From Cyanomargarita calcarea GSE-NOS-MK-12-04C (GTDB taxonomy: Bacteria; Cyanobacteriota; Cyanobacteriia; Cyanobacteriales; Nostocaceae): a stretch of DNA of 64,000 nt. A model generated the notes under the pieces. It searched no databases. It was not told the origin of the DNA and worked only from the letters and a program-made list of their open reading frames with translations. Made by a program: the position numbers and the translations under genes. The stretch spans positions 62,001 to 126,000 of the forward strand of contig JAHHGZ010000011.1 in NCBI GenBank assembly GCA_019359595.1. The letters run 5' to 3'. Below are positions 7,715 to 19,001 of this stretch, piece after piece; position 1 is the stretch's first letter, and the number at the start of each line of letters is the position of its first letter.

Positions 7715-8554
7715 CTAAAATTTCCCAGTGAAAACTCGTTCAGCCGGCCCAGTCATATACATTCGCTGATTGGAAATCGACCATTCAATTTGTAAAGGGC
7801 CACCGGGAAGTTCCACCGTCGCAATCCGATCGCATTTTCCAGTCAACACCCCTGCTACCAAGGATGCACAAGCACCAGTTCCACAAGCTAATGTGATACC
7901 CGCACCTCTTTCCCAGACCCGCATTTTCACGTAATCTGGACGCACAACTTGAATAAACTCGGTGTTGATCCGTTGGGGGAAAGCGGGGTGATGCTCAAAT
8001 TGCGGCCCAATGGTTTCCAATGAAATCGCTGCCACATCTTCGACAAAAGTGATGCAATGGGGATTCCCCGTACTCACACAGGTGACATCCCAAGTTTTTC
8101 CCGCAACTTCTAGAGGTTGTTCCACGACTTTTTGGTCATCCGGACACAGAGTGGTCGGAATCTCACTTGCCAGCAGCTTGGGTTCCCCCATATCCACTTT
8201 TACTTGGCCATCAGCCATCAACTGAGTCGTGATGACACCAGCGAGGGTGTGAATGCGATATTTATCTTGAGTTCGGGATACCCCTTCCAAATCCGCCACA
8301 AAGCCAGCGAAACAGCGAATCCCATTACCACACATTTCCGGTTCCGAACCATCGGAATTAAAAATCCTCATGGTATAATCTGTGTCATTTTTCCCAGGTA
8401 AGACAAAAATCACACCATCAGCACCGATACCAAAATGGCGATCGCACATCTCGATAGCTTGTTCTGGAGTGACTTGAGGACGGGAGCTTGAGCGATTATC
8501 AATCAAGATAAAATCGTTGCCCAGACCGTGATACTTAGTAAATTCGATTGCCAT
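7715..8554 (-). CDS. dapF: Diaminopimelate epimerase
   Basis: Converts LL- to meso-diaminopimelate for lysine and peptidoglycan synthesis in the cytoplasm. The 279-residue protein starts [16 protein letters not shown] and carries both catalytic cysteines in their motifs: Cys75 in EMCGNGIRC and Cys224 in ACGTGAC. Length and motifs are normal. It is divergent from hfq (70 bases between starts) and followed by a hairpin terminator. Confidence 0.98.
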   Translation of the reverse strand: MAIEFTKYHGLGNDFILIDNRSSSRPQVTPEQAIEMCDRHFGIGADGVIFVLPGKNDTDYTMRIFNSDGSEPEMCGNGIRCFAGFVADLEGVSRTQDKYRIHTLAGVITTQLMADGQVKVDMGEPKLLASEIPTTLCPDDQKVVEQPLEVAGKTWDVTCVSTGNPHCITFVEDVAAISLETIGPQFEHHPAFPQRINTEFIQVVRPDYVKMRVWERGAGITLACGTGACASLVAGVLTGKCDRIATVELPGGPLQIEWSISNQRMYMTGPAERVFTGKF

Positions 8555-8624
8555 TTACCCTAATGATGAATTATCAATGATTTGTTAACAGTTAACTATT
8601 ATTGTGCATACACCATCATCAAAA

Positions 8625-8843
8625 ATGCTTACAACTCAATTCGATCCCTCATTGCCCAGCATCAAGCAAGTACAAAGCTTAATCAAAGAAGCCGCAGCAG
8701 TCGAGTTAAAACTGCTGACAGGCGATATTCTCACGGGTAGAGTTTTATGGCAAGACCCAGAGTGTATCTGTATCGCCGATGAAAACAGCCAGCAAATAAC
8801 CATTTGGAAACAAGCGATCGCTTACATCAAACCCAAGAATTAG
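8625..8843 (+). CDS. hfq: Cyanobacterial Hfq-like protein
   Basis: A 72-residue Sm-fold protein: LPSIKQVQSLIKEA helix, VELKLLTGDILTGRVLWQD (Sm1 strands) and WKQAIAYIKP (Sm2, with the IAYIKP ending typical of cyanobacterial Hfq). These proteins form hexamers and in cyanobacteria act with type IV pili and motility rather than as a general sRNA chaperone (established for Synechocystis Hfq). I chose ATG 8625 because the family starts about ten residues before LPS; a GTG at 8604 would add seven residues. The next gene converges with a 6-base gap. Confidence 0.9.
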   Translation: MLTTQFDPSLPSIKQVQSLIKEAAAVELKLLTGDILTGRVLWQDPECICIADENSQQITIWKQAIAYIKPKN

Positions 8844-8849
8844 TCTTTC

Positions 8850-11189
8850 CTAATCAATCACACTATCCATCGGCAAATAGTCCTTTAGCGCTTCTGATTC
8901 ACCAGCTTTCAGTCTTGGAATATCTAGGGCAACTGGACTATTGACGCCTAAAATTTGTTCTAATTGACTCAGACTGGGCAAACTCCCGCACAATAAAAGT
9001 TGGTCGAAACTTCGCAAATCCATACCGCCATCGGGAAAGCGGATAAACCGACCATCTCGGCGGATTGCCTGCACCTGGACTTCATATTCCTGCCGGATAT
9101 CTAAATCTCTAAGAGTTTTACCAATTACCAGACAATCCGGGCTGACTGTTACCCACTGACAAGCGCTGTTTTCTCCGGGTACAGCAGCTTGACCTTTCGC
9201 GAATTCTTCTAAAGCAGCTAGTTCATCCTCTGAACCTACCACTAACAAGCGATCGCCTTCTTGTAATTTTGTCTGAGCATCAGGATAATCGATTTCTATG
9301 CCGTCAGCACGCCTAATTGCCATTAAACTCACCCCTGTTAAATAACGCATATCCGCCTCTTCTAGGGTCATACCAACCAGGGGAGAAGCAACAGGTAGGG
9401 GATACCACTTGCGGTTGAAATCGCGAGTCGCCTGCTGTAAATGCCGAGAAACCTCTGCTGCTGATTCTTCTGGACGCAAATCGAAATAATGGCGATCGCG
9501 GATTTCTTGCATTTCCCGTTGCACTATTACAGGCGACAAACCCAAGTCTGTTAATACATAAGTAGCCATCTCAATACTAGCTTCAAACTCTGGTTGCACA
9601 ACTTCCCGCGCCCCTAGTTGATAAAGCATCTCAATATTCTTATCGTTCGTGGCACGAACAACTACATCTAACTCCGGTGATAATTCCAAAGCTCGTTTTA
9701 GGGAAAGACGGATACTCATAGGGTCAGGGAGGGCGATCGCCATACATGAGGCACTGGTTATCCCCGCTGTTTCTAAAACGTGAAAACTCGCGCAATTTCC
9801 ATACACATAAGGGACGCCAGCATCTCGGACTTGCTGAATTCTACTCTCCGATTGGTCAATAACCACTACAGGTAAATTATGCAGTTGTAGCAATTTCACC
9901 AAATTCCTACCTACACGCCCATAACCGCAAACCACCACATGGTCTTTGAATGGCAAATCTTCTGACACCGCTTTTGGCATCCCCTCTGCATCAAAATAAG
10001 GCTTTAGCCAAGGCATTGATTCCGCAAAGCTGAATAAAAATGGCACTAACCGCAGCACAAAGGGGGTAATCACCAATGTTACGGCTGTAGTTCCTAAAAT
10101 CAGTAAATAAATTCGCCGAGAAACTAACCCCAGTGCTAGTCCTTCACTGGCAAGCACAAAGGAAAATTCCCCAATTTGCGCCAATCCCAAACCCACAATT
10201 AAGGCTGTTTTTAACGGATAGCGGAACAGTTTAACTAGGGGTGTGATAATCAAAAATTTACCCACAAAAACTATTGTTACCAACCCCAAAATCAATTCCA
10301 GGTTGTTCCACAAAAATAGTGGGTCGATTAACATCCCAATGGAAACGAAGAATAAACTGGCAAAGATATCTCTGATCGGTTCCACATAAGTTAAGGTTTG
10401 GTCGGCATACTCCACCTCTGAAATCATCAAACCGGCAACAAAGGCCCCCATCTCAATCGATAGCCCTAAATACTCTGTCAGCAGCGCAATACCTAAACAC
10501 AGCGCTACCACACCGAGTAAAAATAGCTCTTTGCTTTCAGTCCGTGCCAAAAGCCTTAACAAAGGAGGTATTAGCCAAGTTCCTGCTGCCACCGCTCCCG
10601 CAGCAAATAAACCAATCCGCACCAATGCCGTTAAAACAGCTATCCCAATTGTTTCGGCCGGTTGATTCAAAGCAGGGAGGACTGCCAGCATTAGTCCCAA
10701 TGCCAAATCCTGCACCACCAAAATGCCTAACATCACCTGTCCGTGGGGGGTTTCCGTTTCGTTGCGCTCCATCAAACACTTGAGGACAACAGCGGTGGAA
10801 GACAAAGACAGAATCGAACCTAAAAACACACCCTTCGCAGGTAAGGCTCCCCAAGCACCGGTTACCCCACAAACCAAAACCGTCACCGCAATTGTCAGGA
10901 CAATTTGCAACCCACCCCCACCAAGAGCGATCGCCTTGACTTTTTTTAATTCTGAAAAAGAAAATTCTACCCCCAGGGCAAACAGCAAAAACGCTACCCC
11001 GAACTGAGCTAAAGTCTCGACTTGAATGACTTCTTTTATCAATCCCAGTCCGGCTGGCCCTACAACCATCCCACCGATGAGATAGCCTAACAATACAGGT
11101 TGTCGCAGCAAGGCCGCCAACAGTCCGCCACCCGCTGCGACGGCCAGAACTAAAACCAAGTCTACTATTAATCTAAAATCTTCTTGCAC
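8850..11189 (-). CDS. KefB/CPA2-type cation:proton antiporter with TrkA domains
   Basis: A 779-residue inner-membrane protein. Residues 1-390 are a CPA2 antiporter domain of about 12 membrane segments (GYLIGGMVVGPAGLGL, SLSSTAVVLKCL, GAFVAGLMIS). Near 410-530 is an RCK/TrkA-N domain with nucleotide-binding VVVCGYGRVGRNLV. Two TrkA-C-like domains follow (around SPLVGMTLEEADMRYL and CLVIGKTLRDLDI). It probably exchanges K+ or Na+ for H+ under nucleotide control. The ion is not determinable from sequence. The long gap upstream (11190-11418) holds only a hairpin near 11358-11390. Confidence 0.92.
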   Translation of the reverse strand: MQEDFRLIVDLVLVLAVAAGGGLLAALLRQPVLLGYLIGGMVVGPAGLGLIKEVIQVETLAQFGVAFLLFALGVEFSFSELKKVKAIALGGGGLQIVLTIAVTVLVCGVTGAWGALPAKGVFLGSILSLSSTAVVLKCLMERNETETPHGQVMLGILVVQDLALGLMLAVLPALNQPAETIGIAVLTALVRIGLFAAGAVAAGTWLIPPLLRLLARTESKELFLLGVVALCLGIALLTEYLGLSIEMGAFVAGLMISEVEYADQTLTYVEPIRDIFASLFFVSIGMLIDPLFLWNNLELILGLVTIVFVGKFLIITPLVKLFRYPLKTALIVGLGLAQIGEFSFVLASEGLALGLVSRRIYLLILGTTAVTLVITPFVLRLVPFLFSFAESMPWLKPYFDAEGMPKAVSEDLPFKDHVVVCGYGRVGRNLVKLLQLHNLPVVVIDQSESRIQQVRDAGVPYVYGNCASFHVLETAGITSASCMAIALPDPMSIRLSLKRALELSPELDVVVRATNDKNIEMLYQLGAREVVQPEFEASIEMATYVLTDLGLSPVIVQREMQEIRDRHYFDLRPEESAAEVSRHLQQATRDFNRKWYPLPVASPLVGMTLEEADMRYLTGVSLMAIRRADGIEIDYPDAQTKLQEGDRLLVVGSEDELAALEEFAKGQAAVPGENSACQWVTVSPDCLVIGKTLRDLDIRQEYEVQVQAIRRDGRFIRFPDGGMDLRSFDQLLLCGSLPSLSQLEQILGVNSPVALDIPRLKAGESEALKDYLPMDSVID

Positions 11190-11418
11190 TTTTAAAAAAC
11201 AAACTATTAAGACCTATTAACACAGCATACAAATTTTTATATATTTGAGGGAACTGTGTTAGTCGAGGAATTACAAAATTTGGTGTAGTAATTCGGTAGT
11301 GCTAACTCAAAATTAAAAATCCGAAATCTTGCGGCAGCAGATGTTGCAGGTAGATGTAGGATAGACCTCTGGTCTATACCTACGAGTTTTTTTTGGATAT
11401 TTTTTTAATTGGAATACT

Positions 11419-12795
11419 CTAAAAACGATAGGCCAAGAAGGGAATTAACATCTCAGCACGGCTAAGACCACCATGAACCCCTGCATTTATGGAGGGACGT
11501 TTCCCCAACGGTCTTATATCCTGCGTGCAAGTCCAGTCAGTGCGTGGAATCAGGATCAAATCTCCTACTCTGTCATCGCAATCCATACTAACTGGTTGAT
11601 TCGGTAACCCAAACAAACCCTTGGCGATCGCTTCTTTTTTGGTTAAAGCGAGGAAATGTTCGTCCAGATGTTTTTGAACATAATCTACAGCAAGAGCTTC
11701 CGCACCATGTTTGAGATGCAAAAATCGGGCTTGTGATTCTCCAGAAGCTGGAACAAACATTAATTTAGTTAGTTCTGGATGTTCGTGAAGCCAGAGAATT
11801 TTATCTGGGTGGGTGCAACGCTGACCGTGGTCTGCGGCTAATATAAAAACAATATCAGAACGACCCGCCAATGGTTCTAAAAATTCTCGCTTCAGAGCAA
11901 AATCCAGTGCAGCCACCTCCGCCCGATAATAAGAATTTAGCGGGCCAAAACGATGGGCAGCACTGTCTACATTTGGTACGTACATATAGGTAAAACTTTT
12001 ACCTTTGTCGTAGTTGGCAAGTAGGCGATCGCGCAATTGAGCAAAACCATCTGCTGGAGTTAAATAGCTAGTGTATCCACTCTGCCCAGCCTGACTGTCG
12101 GCAGTAGTAAAACGGCTAATACTGGTCTGTTTAAACTGATAAAAATTTACTATTCCTACGTTTACCCCTGCCTTCTCCATCCGCAAATAGATATTAGGGA
12201 CTGGTACAAATGTATCTGGATTGAGTTGAGTATCTGAATAAGGTGTGGAATTGGAAATTAAGCTCGGACGCCAGCCGATAGTATTGACCATACTACCCAG
12301 GGAACGCAGGTAGAGACTAGTACACATTACCCCGTGTTGGGCTGGTGGATATGCCGTTGCCGCAGAAGTCAGTGCAGTAACAGTCGTGCTGGGAAATACA
12401 GAGGTAGCAGGCATAAAAAAAGCCTGCGGACTACCACAGGCTTTTTTCAATCCCGGCGCATCACCTTCTTTCATCAGCGTCCTTAGCTGGTCGTAGCCAA
12501 AGGCATCCATCAGCAACAAAACCACATGTTTTATTTGTCCTTGATTCAGCCAATTTTTCCAGGCTTGAGTGACCGTTGCTACACCTAGTAATTCTGGATT
12601 AAAAGAGGGTAATGCCGTTTGTTCGCTCAATTCAGGTGCTTCTGGGCACAGCCATTGCATCGCTAAGGCGGCTATATTTGCGAGTCCCAAGCCATCATAA
12701 CTAGGTCTTATCGCCTCTTGACCAAATCTTTCTGGTAGTTTTTGCCTAGCAACAAGGGTATTCTCGGCTACATCTAATATTTCCGCCATTCCCAT
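11419..12795 (-). CDS. Alkaline phosphatase superfamily (nucleotide pyrophosphatase/phosphodiesterase-like) protein
   Basis: A 458-residue cytoplasmic-looking protein without a signal peptide. It has the superfamily motifs in order: a metal-binding VVLLLMDAFGYDQL, the nucleophile region FPSTTVTALTSAATAYPPAQHG, YVPNVDSAAHRFGP (metal Asp/His) and FILAADHGQ (Asp-His). The closing GGLSRAEMLIPFLAYR is typical of PglZ/AP-like hydrolases. Substrate is unknown. It has its own promoter region; 177 bases separate it from the small gene upstream. Confidence 0.85.
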   Translation of the reverse strand: MGMAEILDVAENTLVARQKLPERFGQEAIRPSYDGLGLANIAALAMQWLCPEAPELSEQTALPSFNPELLGVATVTQAWKNWLNQGQIKHVVLLLMDAFGYDQLRTLMKEGDAPGLKKACGSPQAFFMPATSVFPSTTVTALTSAATAYPPAQHGVMCTSLYLRSLGSMVNTIGWRPSLISNSTPYSDTQLNPDTFVPVPNIYLRMEKAGVNVGIVNFYQFKQTSISRFTTADSQAGQSGYTSYLTPADGFAQLRDRLLANYDKGKSFTYMYVPNVDSAAHRFGPLNSYYRAEVAALDFALKREFLEPLAGRSDIVFILAADHGQRCTHPDKILWLHEHPELTKLMFVPASGESQARFLHLKHGAEALAVDYVQKHLDEHFLALTKKEAIAKGLFGLPNQPVSMDCDDRVGDLILIPRTDWTCTQDIRPLGKRPSINAGVHGGLSRAEMLIPFLAYRF

Positions 12796-12908
12796 GAACC
12801 AAACTCGTCGTACTTATTCTATCGTTACATCATAGGAGTTGTTTTGAAACCCGGTTTTTCAATTGGGTCGCTTTAGGTATTGGGGAGTGTGGGGGAAATC
12901 AAAAAATT

Positions 12909-12940
12909 CCCCTCCCGTTCATTTGCAAGGAGGGGTTTTG
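12909..12940. terminator. Bidirectional hairpin terminator
   Basis: CCCCTCC at 12909-12915 pairs with GGAGGGG at 12929-12935 with a 13-base loop. It is followed by TTTTG on the plus strand and, read on the minus strand, by AATTTTTTG. It most likely ends the minus-strand gene that stops at 12973. Confidence 0.7.
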
Positions 12941-12972
12941 TGAATACTATGACTTAACAAGCAAAAAGAATA

Positions 12973-13275
12973 CTACTCTTCCTCTTCTTCCTTATCCTCG
13001 TCACCAAACAATTCGTCGATAATCTCTTGTGCGCGTTCGTCTGAGATATTTAACGCTTCTTCTTCTTCACGTAATTCACCATCAATGGCGACGATTGTTA
13101 GGGCAGTGATGTATGCAACTTCTTGATAATCTTCACTTGGTAAGGATGCGATCGCCATACCGAATGCATTGTCAGCACCTTCAGATTCAATAAAGCCCCA
13201 TGCTTGGTCACGCAATTCATGGAAATCTTCCTCTGAATATTCTTCAAATTGGGATACGCAAGAACCGCATTTCAT
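12973..13275 (-). CDS. Acidic protein, possibly a damaged TerB-like protein
   Basis: A 100-residue acidic protein (FHELRDQAWGFIESEGADNAFGMAIASL, then AYITALTIVAIDGELREEEEAL, ending in a Glu/Asp run). The helical pattern with AIDGELREEE resembles TerB/DjlA-like domains, but this is weak. The start is suspect: just upstream another frame reads FADKEGLGNAKEYALNEM before a stop, as if the N-terminus had been shifted out of frame, and the ATG used here has no clear ribosome-binding site. The gene may be decayed. Confidence 0.45.
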   Translation of the reverse strand: MKCGSCVSQFEEYSEEDFHELRDQAWGFIESEGADNAFGMAIASLPSEDYQEVAYITALTIVAIDGELREEEEALNISDERAQEIIDELFGDEDKEEEEE

Positions 13276-13335
13276 TCAAAGCGTATTCTTTTGCATTACC
13301 CAAACCTTCTTTGTCAGCGAATCGCTATCTCCTCT

Positions 13336-13614
13336 CTACCCCTGACGATTCCCCTGACTCGGATAAAACCTTTCTGGCAGAAGCTTCCAACCAACCGCAT
13401 CCGCCGCCCAATTGTAAAATATTTTTTGCCGTGCGAAAGCGTTAGCAAACCGCCAATTGTAAAATTGTTTCCAGTTACTAGACCACCGTGCAGTTTCATC
13501 CGATTGCTGTAGGGCGCGGACTTCTGCTTCCAACGCTTTGCTGTGTTTTTCCAGAATGGCTTCTAATTCGGCGAAGTGTTCTTCAGGCGACCGCAAAATT
13601 TCTCCCCTACACAA
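13336..13614 (-). CDS. Hypothetical coiled-coil protein
   Basis: A 92-residue frame: a Glu/Ala/Leu-rich helix (EEHFAELEAILEKHSKALE) then a Trp/Phe/Tyr-rich end with a repeated FYNW (WKQFYNWRFANAFARQ and KIFYNWAADAV). The repeat is also visible in the DNA as two CCAATTGTAAAAT copies at about 13407 and 13452. No family is recognised. The composition of the first half looks coding; the second half may be a duplicated or degenerate end. Confidence 0.35.
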   Translation of the reverse strand: MCRGEILRSPEEHFAELEAILEKHSKALEAEVRALQQSDETARWSSNWKQFYNWRFANAFARQKIFYNWAADAVGWKLLPERFYPSQGNRQG

Positions 13615-14049
13615 AAGCTCAACCCAACTTGATTCTACATGGATTTCCGGATAGCTTTGGTCATTATCCGAATTTTATTGTAGTGACGGAACTATCTGAC
13701 AAAACAATAAAATTAGGAGAATAAGCGTTTCGGAATCCGGGAAATTACGGTATAAAATTTTTATGCTTTATCTGACAAGAGCCAGATAAACTCTAGTTAG
13801 GACTGCTGCTATTCTCCGTTCCTCAGGAATAAAGATGAAAAAATGTGAGATTTTTTTACCTTACTGAACAACGAAATCCGCATATTTCTGTTAAAATTTT
13901 TTGTTTGTTAAAAGAATATCACTTGATGACAGTTGATTTAAACTTGTTGGTTTATCTGACAAAATACAGAAAATAGCGATCGTGTTATAAGTGTCGATCA
14001 AGTAAATCAAAGCAGCTTGATCGCTGCTGAGGTCAGAGGTTAAAGACTA
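13615..14049. other. Gene-free upstream region with repeated TATCTGACAA
   Basis: No credible gene. TATCTGACAA occurs three times in the same orientation, at 13693-13702, 13769-13778 and 13953-13962, leading towards the start of the downstream transporter gene. It could be a regulator-binding site; nothing identifies the regulator. Confidence 0.35.
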
Positions 14050-15981
14050 ATGGGGCGATTCGAGAAGCGACCAGAAAACCCACGTTCCAACGGAGATCCA
14101 TTTGGGGCTGCAGAAACGGCCCTAAAGGCTGTGACTGAGGAATTGCAAATTATCCAGCGAAATTTGCTCAAATCTTTACAGGATGATGTAAAGCATTTGC
14201 AGACTGAAAAAGTTCGTCTGGCAGAGGAAATTCAAAGTTTACAAGAAAATAAAGAAAATTTACAAAATAGGCGACAAATAACTGAGTTGCAGGAGCTAGT
14301 CCGCCAACTGGCGCAATTGTTGGCGAATCACATATCGACGCAACTGCAATCAACGCTCTCTACTCTGACGGCATCTTCAGCCGGCGAACCTTATGTACCA
14401 GCTCAAATCAATGCCAACACGCAACAACTGCTTGGTTCTTTGGATGAGGCTCTGAGTGTAACTTTTAACTCGTTGCTTACCGAGTTAAGTAACTATCAAA
14501 GTAATTTTTCCCATTCTCTGTCGCGGATGTCGCTCCAACAGCAGCAAGCGGAAGCGATTATGGCGGAGTTAGTTAATCGTTTGACTTCAGAGTTGGAAAA
14601 AACAACAGCAACAATTGCAACTCCTCCACCATTGTCCCCAGAGCTACCACCACCTCCACCTCCTTTAGAATGGTCCCCTGTCGGATTAGAACGGGAAACT
14701 TACATTGAAGAAACTTCCTCACAAGAAGAAGTTACAGCTGAAATTATTTCAGAACCAGAAGTACCTATAAGTAGTTCGATAAATGAAGCCCCGACTCTAA
14801 TTTCTCCTCCCTCAAGAATACCTAAAGAACCCATAGCAGAACCCCTGAGCGTGTTGATCCCCGAACCCGGCTCTCGCCCACCTGAACCGATACGGAGTTC
14901 TACACCACCACCAACAGAACCATCATTCATCACCCAAATTGCCAGCTTGTGGCAACGCCCAACCGGATTATTGTTGATTGTATTGTCAACAGTAGTTTCT
15001 GCAATTTATAACGTAGCCCTGAAGGCGATATTCCTTTCTCGTTCTCAGATTTTGGGGGTTTTTGAGGTCGAGCGCTTAATATCGCCTACCTTAGGCAATT
15101 CGCTGCTAATTCTGATGTTACGGATGTTGGTGGTTGTACCACTAATGTTGGTTTTGGCTCCAATATTGCATCCGAGAGTGTGGCAAGACTTGCAAAATTT
15201 GATTGATTCTGTGCGAGGAAATTCCTCTGTTGGTTCTTCCAGCACAAAGCGAGTGTTTTTCTTGTCGATTGTCAGTGGCGGCTTTTTGTTTTTGTCTCAG
15301 GTACTTATATATGTTGCCATCGGTCAAGTTCAAACTGGGATAGCGATCGCCCTTTTGTTTGTCTATCCGGTTATTAGCGGGCTGTTGTCATCATTTTTAT
15401 TCCGCGATCGCCTGAACTCATTTCACATTGGCGCGATCGCTTGTATTGTATTTGGTGAATTCCTAGTGTTAAGCGGTTCCACAAACACAGGTAATGTAAC
15501 AGGTAATGTAACTTTGGGCACGACCACAGCCATTGCTTCAGGAGTCGCCTTTGCTTTATACGTAATCCTAACCCGCATCTGTGCTGCCAAGCTGCATCCG
15601 GTTTCTTTTACCCTAATTAACTTCGCAACAATGCTGCTGTTGTGCTTCTTGGCATTGATGCTACCATACCCAAGTGCCTTCGCGATGCAAGTTGATCCCA
15701 ACCAGTTACTGGATCTGGTTTTAAGTGCTTTTATCTTGGGCGTACTTACCCTGGTAGGTTACTTGCTCAATAATGTCGGGATTCGCAAATTCGGTGCCAC
15801 GCGATCGGCTATAGTTGGTGCAACTGTCCCAGCTTTAACTGTGATTATTGCCGGGTTGATTATTCAAGAAACTTTGCCTTTAGCGATTGTTTTGGGTGTT
15901 CTGCTAGTCACTGGAGGTGCAGCAGCTTTCAGCTTTGAAAAAATGCGCTCGATAACTAAAACTAATAAAACTACCAATTAG
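14050..15981 (+). CDS. Coiled-coil/proline-rich N-terminus fused to an EamA (DMT) transporter
   Basis: 643 residues. The first about 190 are helical and coiled-coil (LQIIQRNLLKSLQDDVKHLQTEK and Gln-rich stretches), residues about 200-290 are proline-rich and disordered (several PPPP runs), and from about 300 there are some ten membrane segments with the EamA drug/metabolite-transporter pattern (two repeats: GLLLIVLSTVVSAIYNVALK and ASGVAFALYVILTRI, closing GVLLVTGGAAAF). It is an inner-membrane exporter of unknown metabolite with a large soluble domain that could bind a partner. The gene is preceded by 430 bases without genes and followed by the long hetR leader. Confidence 0.85.
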   Translation: MGRFEKRPENPRSNGDPFGAAETALKAVTEELQIIQRNLLKSLQDDVKHLQTEKVRLAEEIQSLQENKENLQNRRQITELQELVRQLAQLLANHISTQLQSTLSTLTASSAGEPYVPAQINANTQQLLGSLDEALSVTFNSLLTELSNYQSNFSHSLSRMSLQQQQAEAIMAELVNRLTSELEKTTATIATPPPLSPELPPPPPPLEWSPVGLERETYIEETSSQEEVTAEIISEPEVPISSSINEAPTLISPPSRIPKEPIAEPLSVLIPEPGSRPPEPIRSSTPPPTEPSFITQIASLWQRPTGLLLIVLSTVVSAIYNVALKAIFLSRSQILGVFEVERLISPTLGNSLLILMLRMLVVVPLMLVLAPILHPRVWQDLQNLIDSVRGNSSVGSSSTKRVFFLSIVSGGFLFLSQVLIYVAIGQVQTGIAIALLFVYPVISGLLSSFLFRDRLNSFHIGAIACIVFGEFLVLSGSTNTGNVTGNVTLGTTTAIASGVAFALYVILTRICAAKLHPVSFTLINFATMLLLCFLALMLPYPSAFAMQVDPNQLLDLVLSAFILGVLTLVGYLLNNVGIRKFGATRSAIVGATVPALTVIIAGLIIQETLPLAIVLGVLLVTGGAAAFSFEKMRSITKTNKTTN

Positions 15982-18012
<2,031 letters not shown>

Positions 18013-18016
18013 ATTT

Positions 18017-18129
18017 AGTTAGGAGTTAGGAGTGAGGAGTTAGGAATGATGAATTATGAGTTGTGAGTGAGGAGTTCTTAATTAACTTTTAACTCCTAAC
18101 TCTTAACCCCTATCTCCTAACTCCTAACT
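18017..18129. repeat. TAACTCC/GGAGTTA heptamer repeats between hetR and a convergent gene
   Basis: GGAGTTA units (18018-18071) are followed by TAACTCC units (18087-18128), so the two halves can pair. They fill the whole gap between two convergent genes and may also terminate transcription. Similar tracts occur at 19.6, 26.0, 27.2, 29.4 and 30.3 kb. Confidence 0.85.
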
Positions 18130-18132
18130 TTT

Positions 18133-18714
18133 TTAATTTCTTCCCGGATTCGCTGGAGTTGGGGCCGATTCAAAAGTTGGTTGAAACTGAATCGAGCGCA
18201 TCTGAATTTGCGGTAGAGGAGAGGTTGAGAAGCCGCTAATTCGGTCGCTGCCATCAATACAATTATCCATTGCGAGCTTGGGGGCAACATTGATTTCAGC
18301 ACGTAAACCCACCACGCATTGAGCAAAACGCACTGGCAATAAGCTGCGAGCGCAGTAATTTAAAACTTCTTGGTTTACTGCTTCTTTAGTATTAACACTG
18401 ATACCAATTACGCAGTTAGCTAGCTCCTCAGGACGTCGTGATTGCCTGCAAGGTGAGAGGGCATCAGTCGCGGAAATTTCTGTTCTTGCCTTTATTTGAA
18501 CAACGCAACCAGATACCTCACTCGGACGCAGTACTGTAGCACAAGATTGAGATGCAGCTTCTGCTGTTATGCCAGCTTTCAATAGTCGAGCCGCACAGAC
18601 GCGGTAATCATTCAGATAAGAGGTAGTGACACCTGTACTGGGTAAGCTCATTGCCAACCATCCAGCCATAGCCAATAATGGTGCAGTTAGCCGCATCACT
18701 TTAATGTTTAACAT
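18133..18714 (-). CDS. Exported cysteine-repeat protein, unknown function
   Basis: 193 residues from ATG 18714, chosen because TTTGGAGA lies seven bases upstream. An N-terminal signal peptide (LTAPLLAMAGWLAMSLPSTG) is followed by about four repeats of roughly 30 residues with paired cysteines (YRVCAARLLKAG...SCATVLRPSEVSGCVVQI; PCRQSRRPEELANCVIGI; YCARSLLPVRFAQCVVGL), then a Pro-rich tail. The cysteines probably form disulfides in the periplasm. I recognise it as a cyanobacterial conserved type but know no function. Confidence 0.65.
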   Translation of the reverse strand: MLNIKVMRLTAPLLAMAGWLAMSLPSTGVTTSYLNDYRVCAARLLKAGITAEAASQSCATVLRPSEVSGCVVQIKARTEISATDALSPCRQSRRPEELANCVIGISVNTKEAVNQEVLNYCARSLLPVRFAQCVVGLRAEINVAPKLAMDNCIDGSDRISGFSTSPLPQIQMRSIQFQPTFESAPTPANPGRN

Positions 18715-18832
18715 ATTCGTTCTCCAAACACCCAACGCTATGCTACCTCATGTTATGGCTGAGGAATCGAAAACTCTTAATACCCTAACAATATTTTAGG
18801 CTTGCATTGTCTGAAAACCCCGTTCTGCTCTA

Positions 18833-18883
18833 GTAGTGGTAATTCATGTAGGCGCTGAACGCCTTCGTAGGTATTACCATTAC
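18833..18883 (-). repeat. Hairpin repeat, covarying-stem family (copy 1)
   Basis: On the minus strand it reads GTAATGGTAATACC, a GC-rich centre, then TACATGAATTACCACTAC. The outer stem GTAATGGTAAT/ATTACCACTAC pairs with one G-T. It shares ACATGAATT and the overall layout with the copies at 54182, 56998 and 59982. Confidence 0.6.
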
Positions 18884-19001
18884 AGGCGATCGCAAGATAT
18901 TTGGGCATCTAAAAGTTCTGGTGAAGAAAGAATCCCTCGACTTTTCCTCTGGTAAGTGTACAATAGTATGTTTGATATTGATTCAGATTAAGGAAGCGAT
19001 A

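Noticed and set aside
11350-11398. Hairpin GTAGGATAGACC/GGTCTATACCTAC followed by eight T on the plus strand
   Set aside because: No plus-strand gene ends here; probably a dispersed repeat with a chance T-run rather than a terminator.
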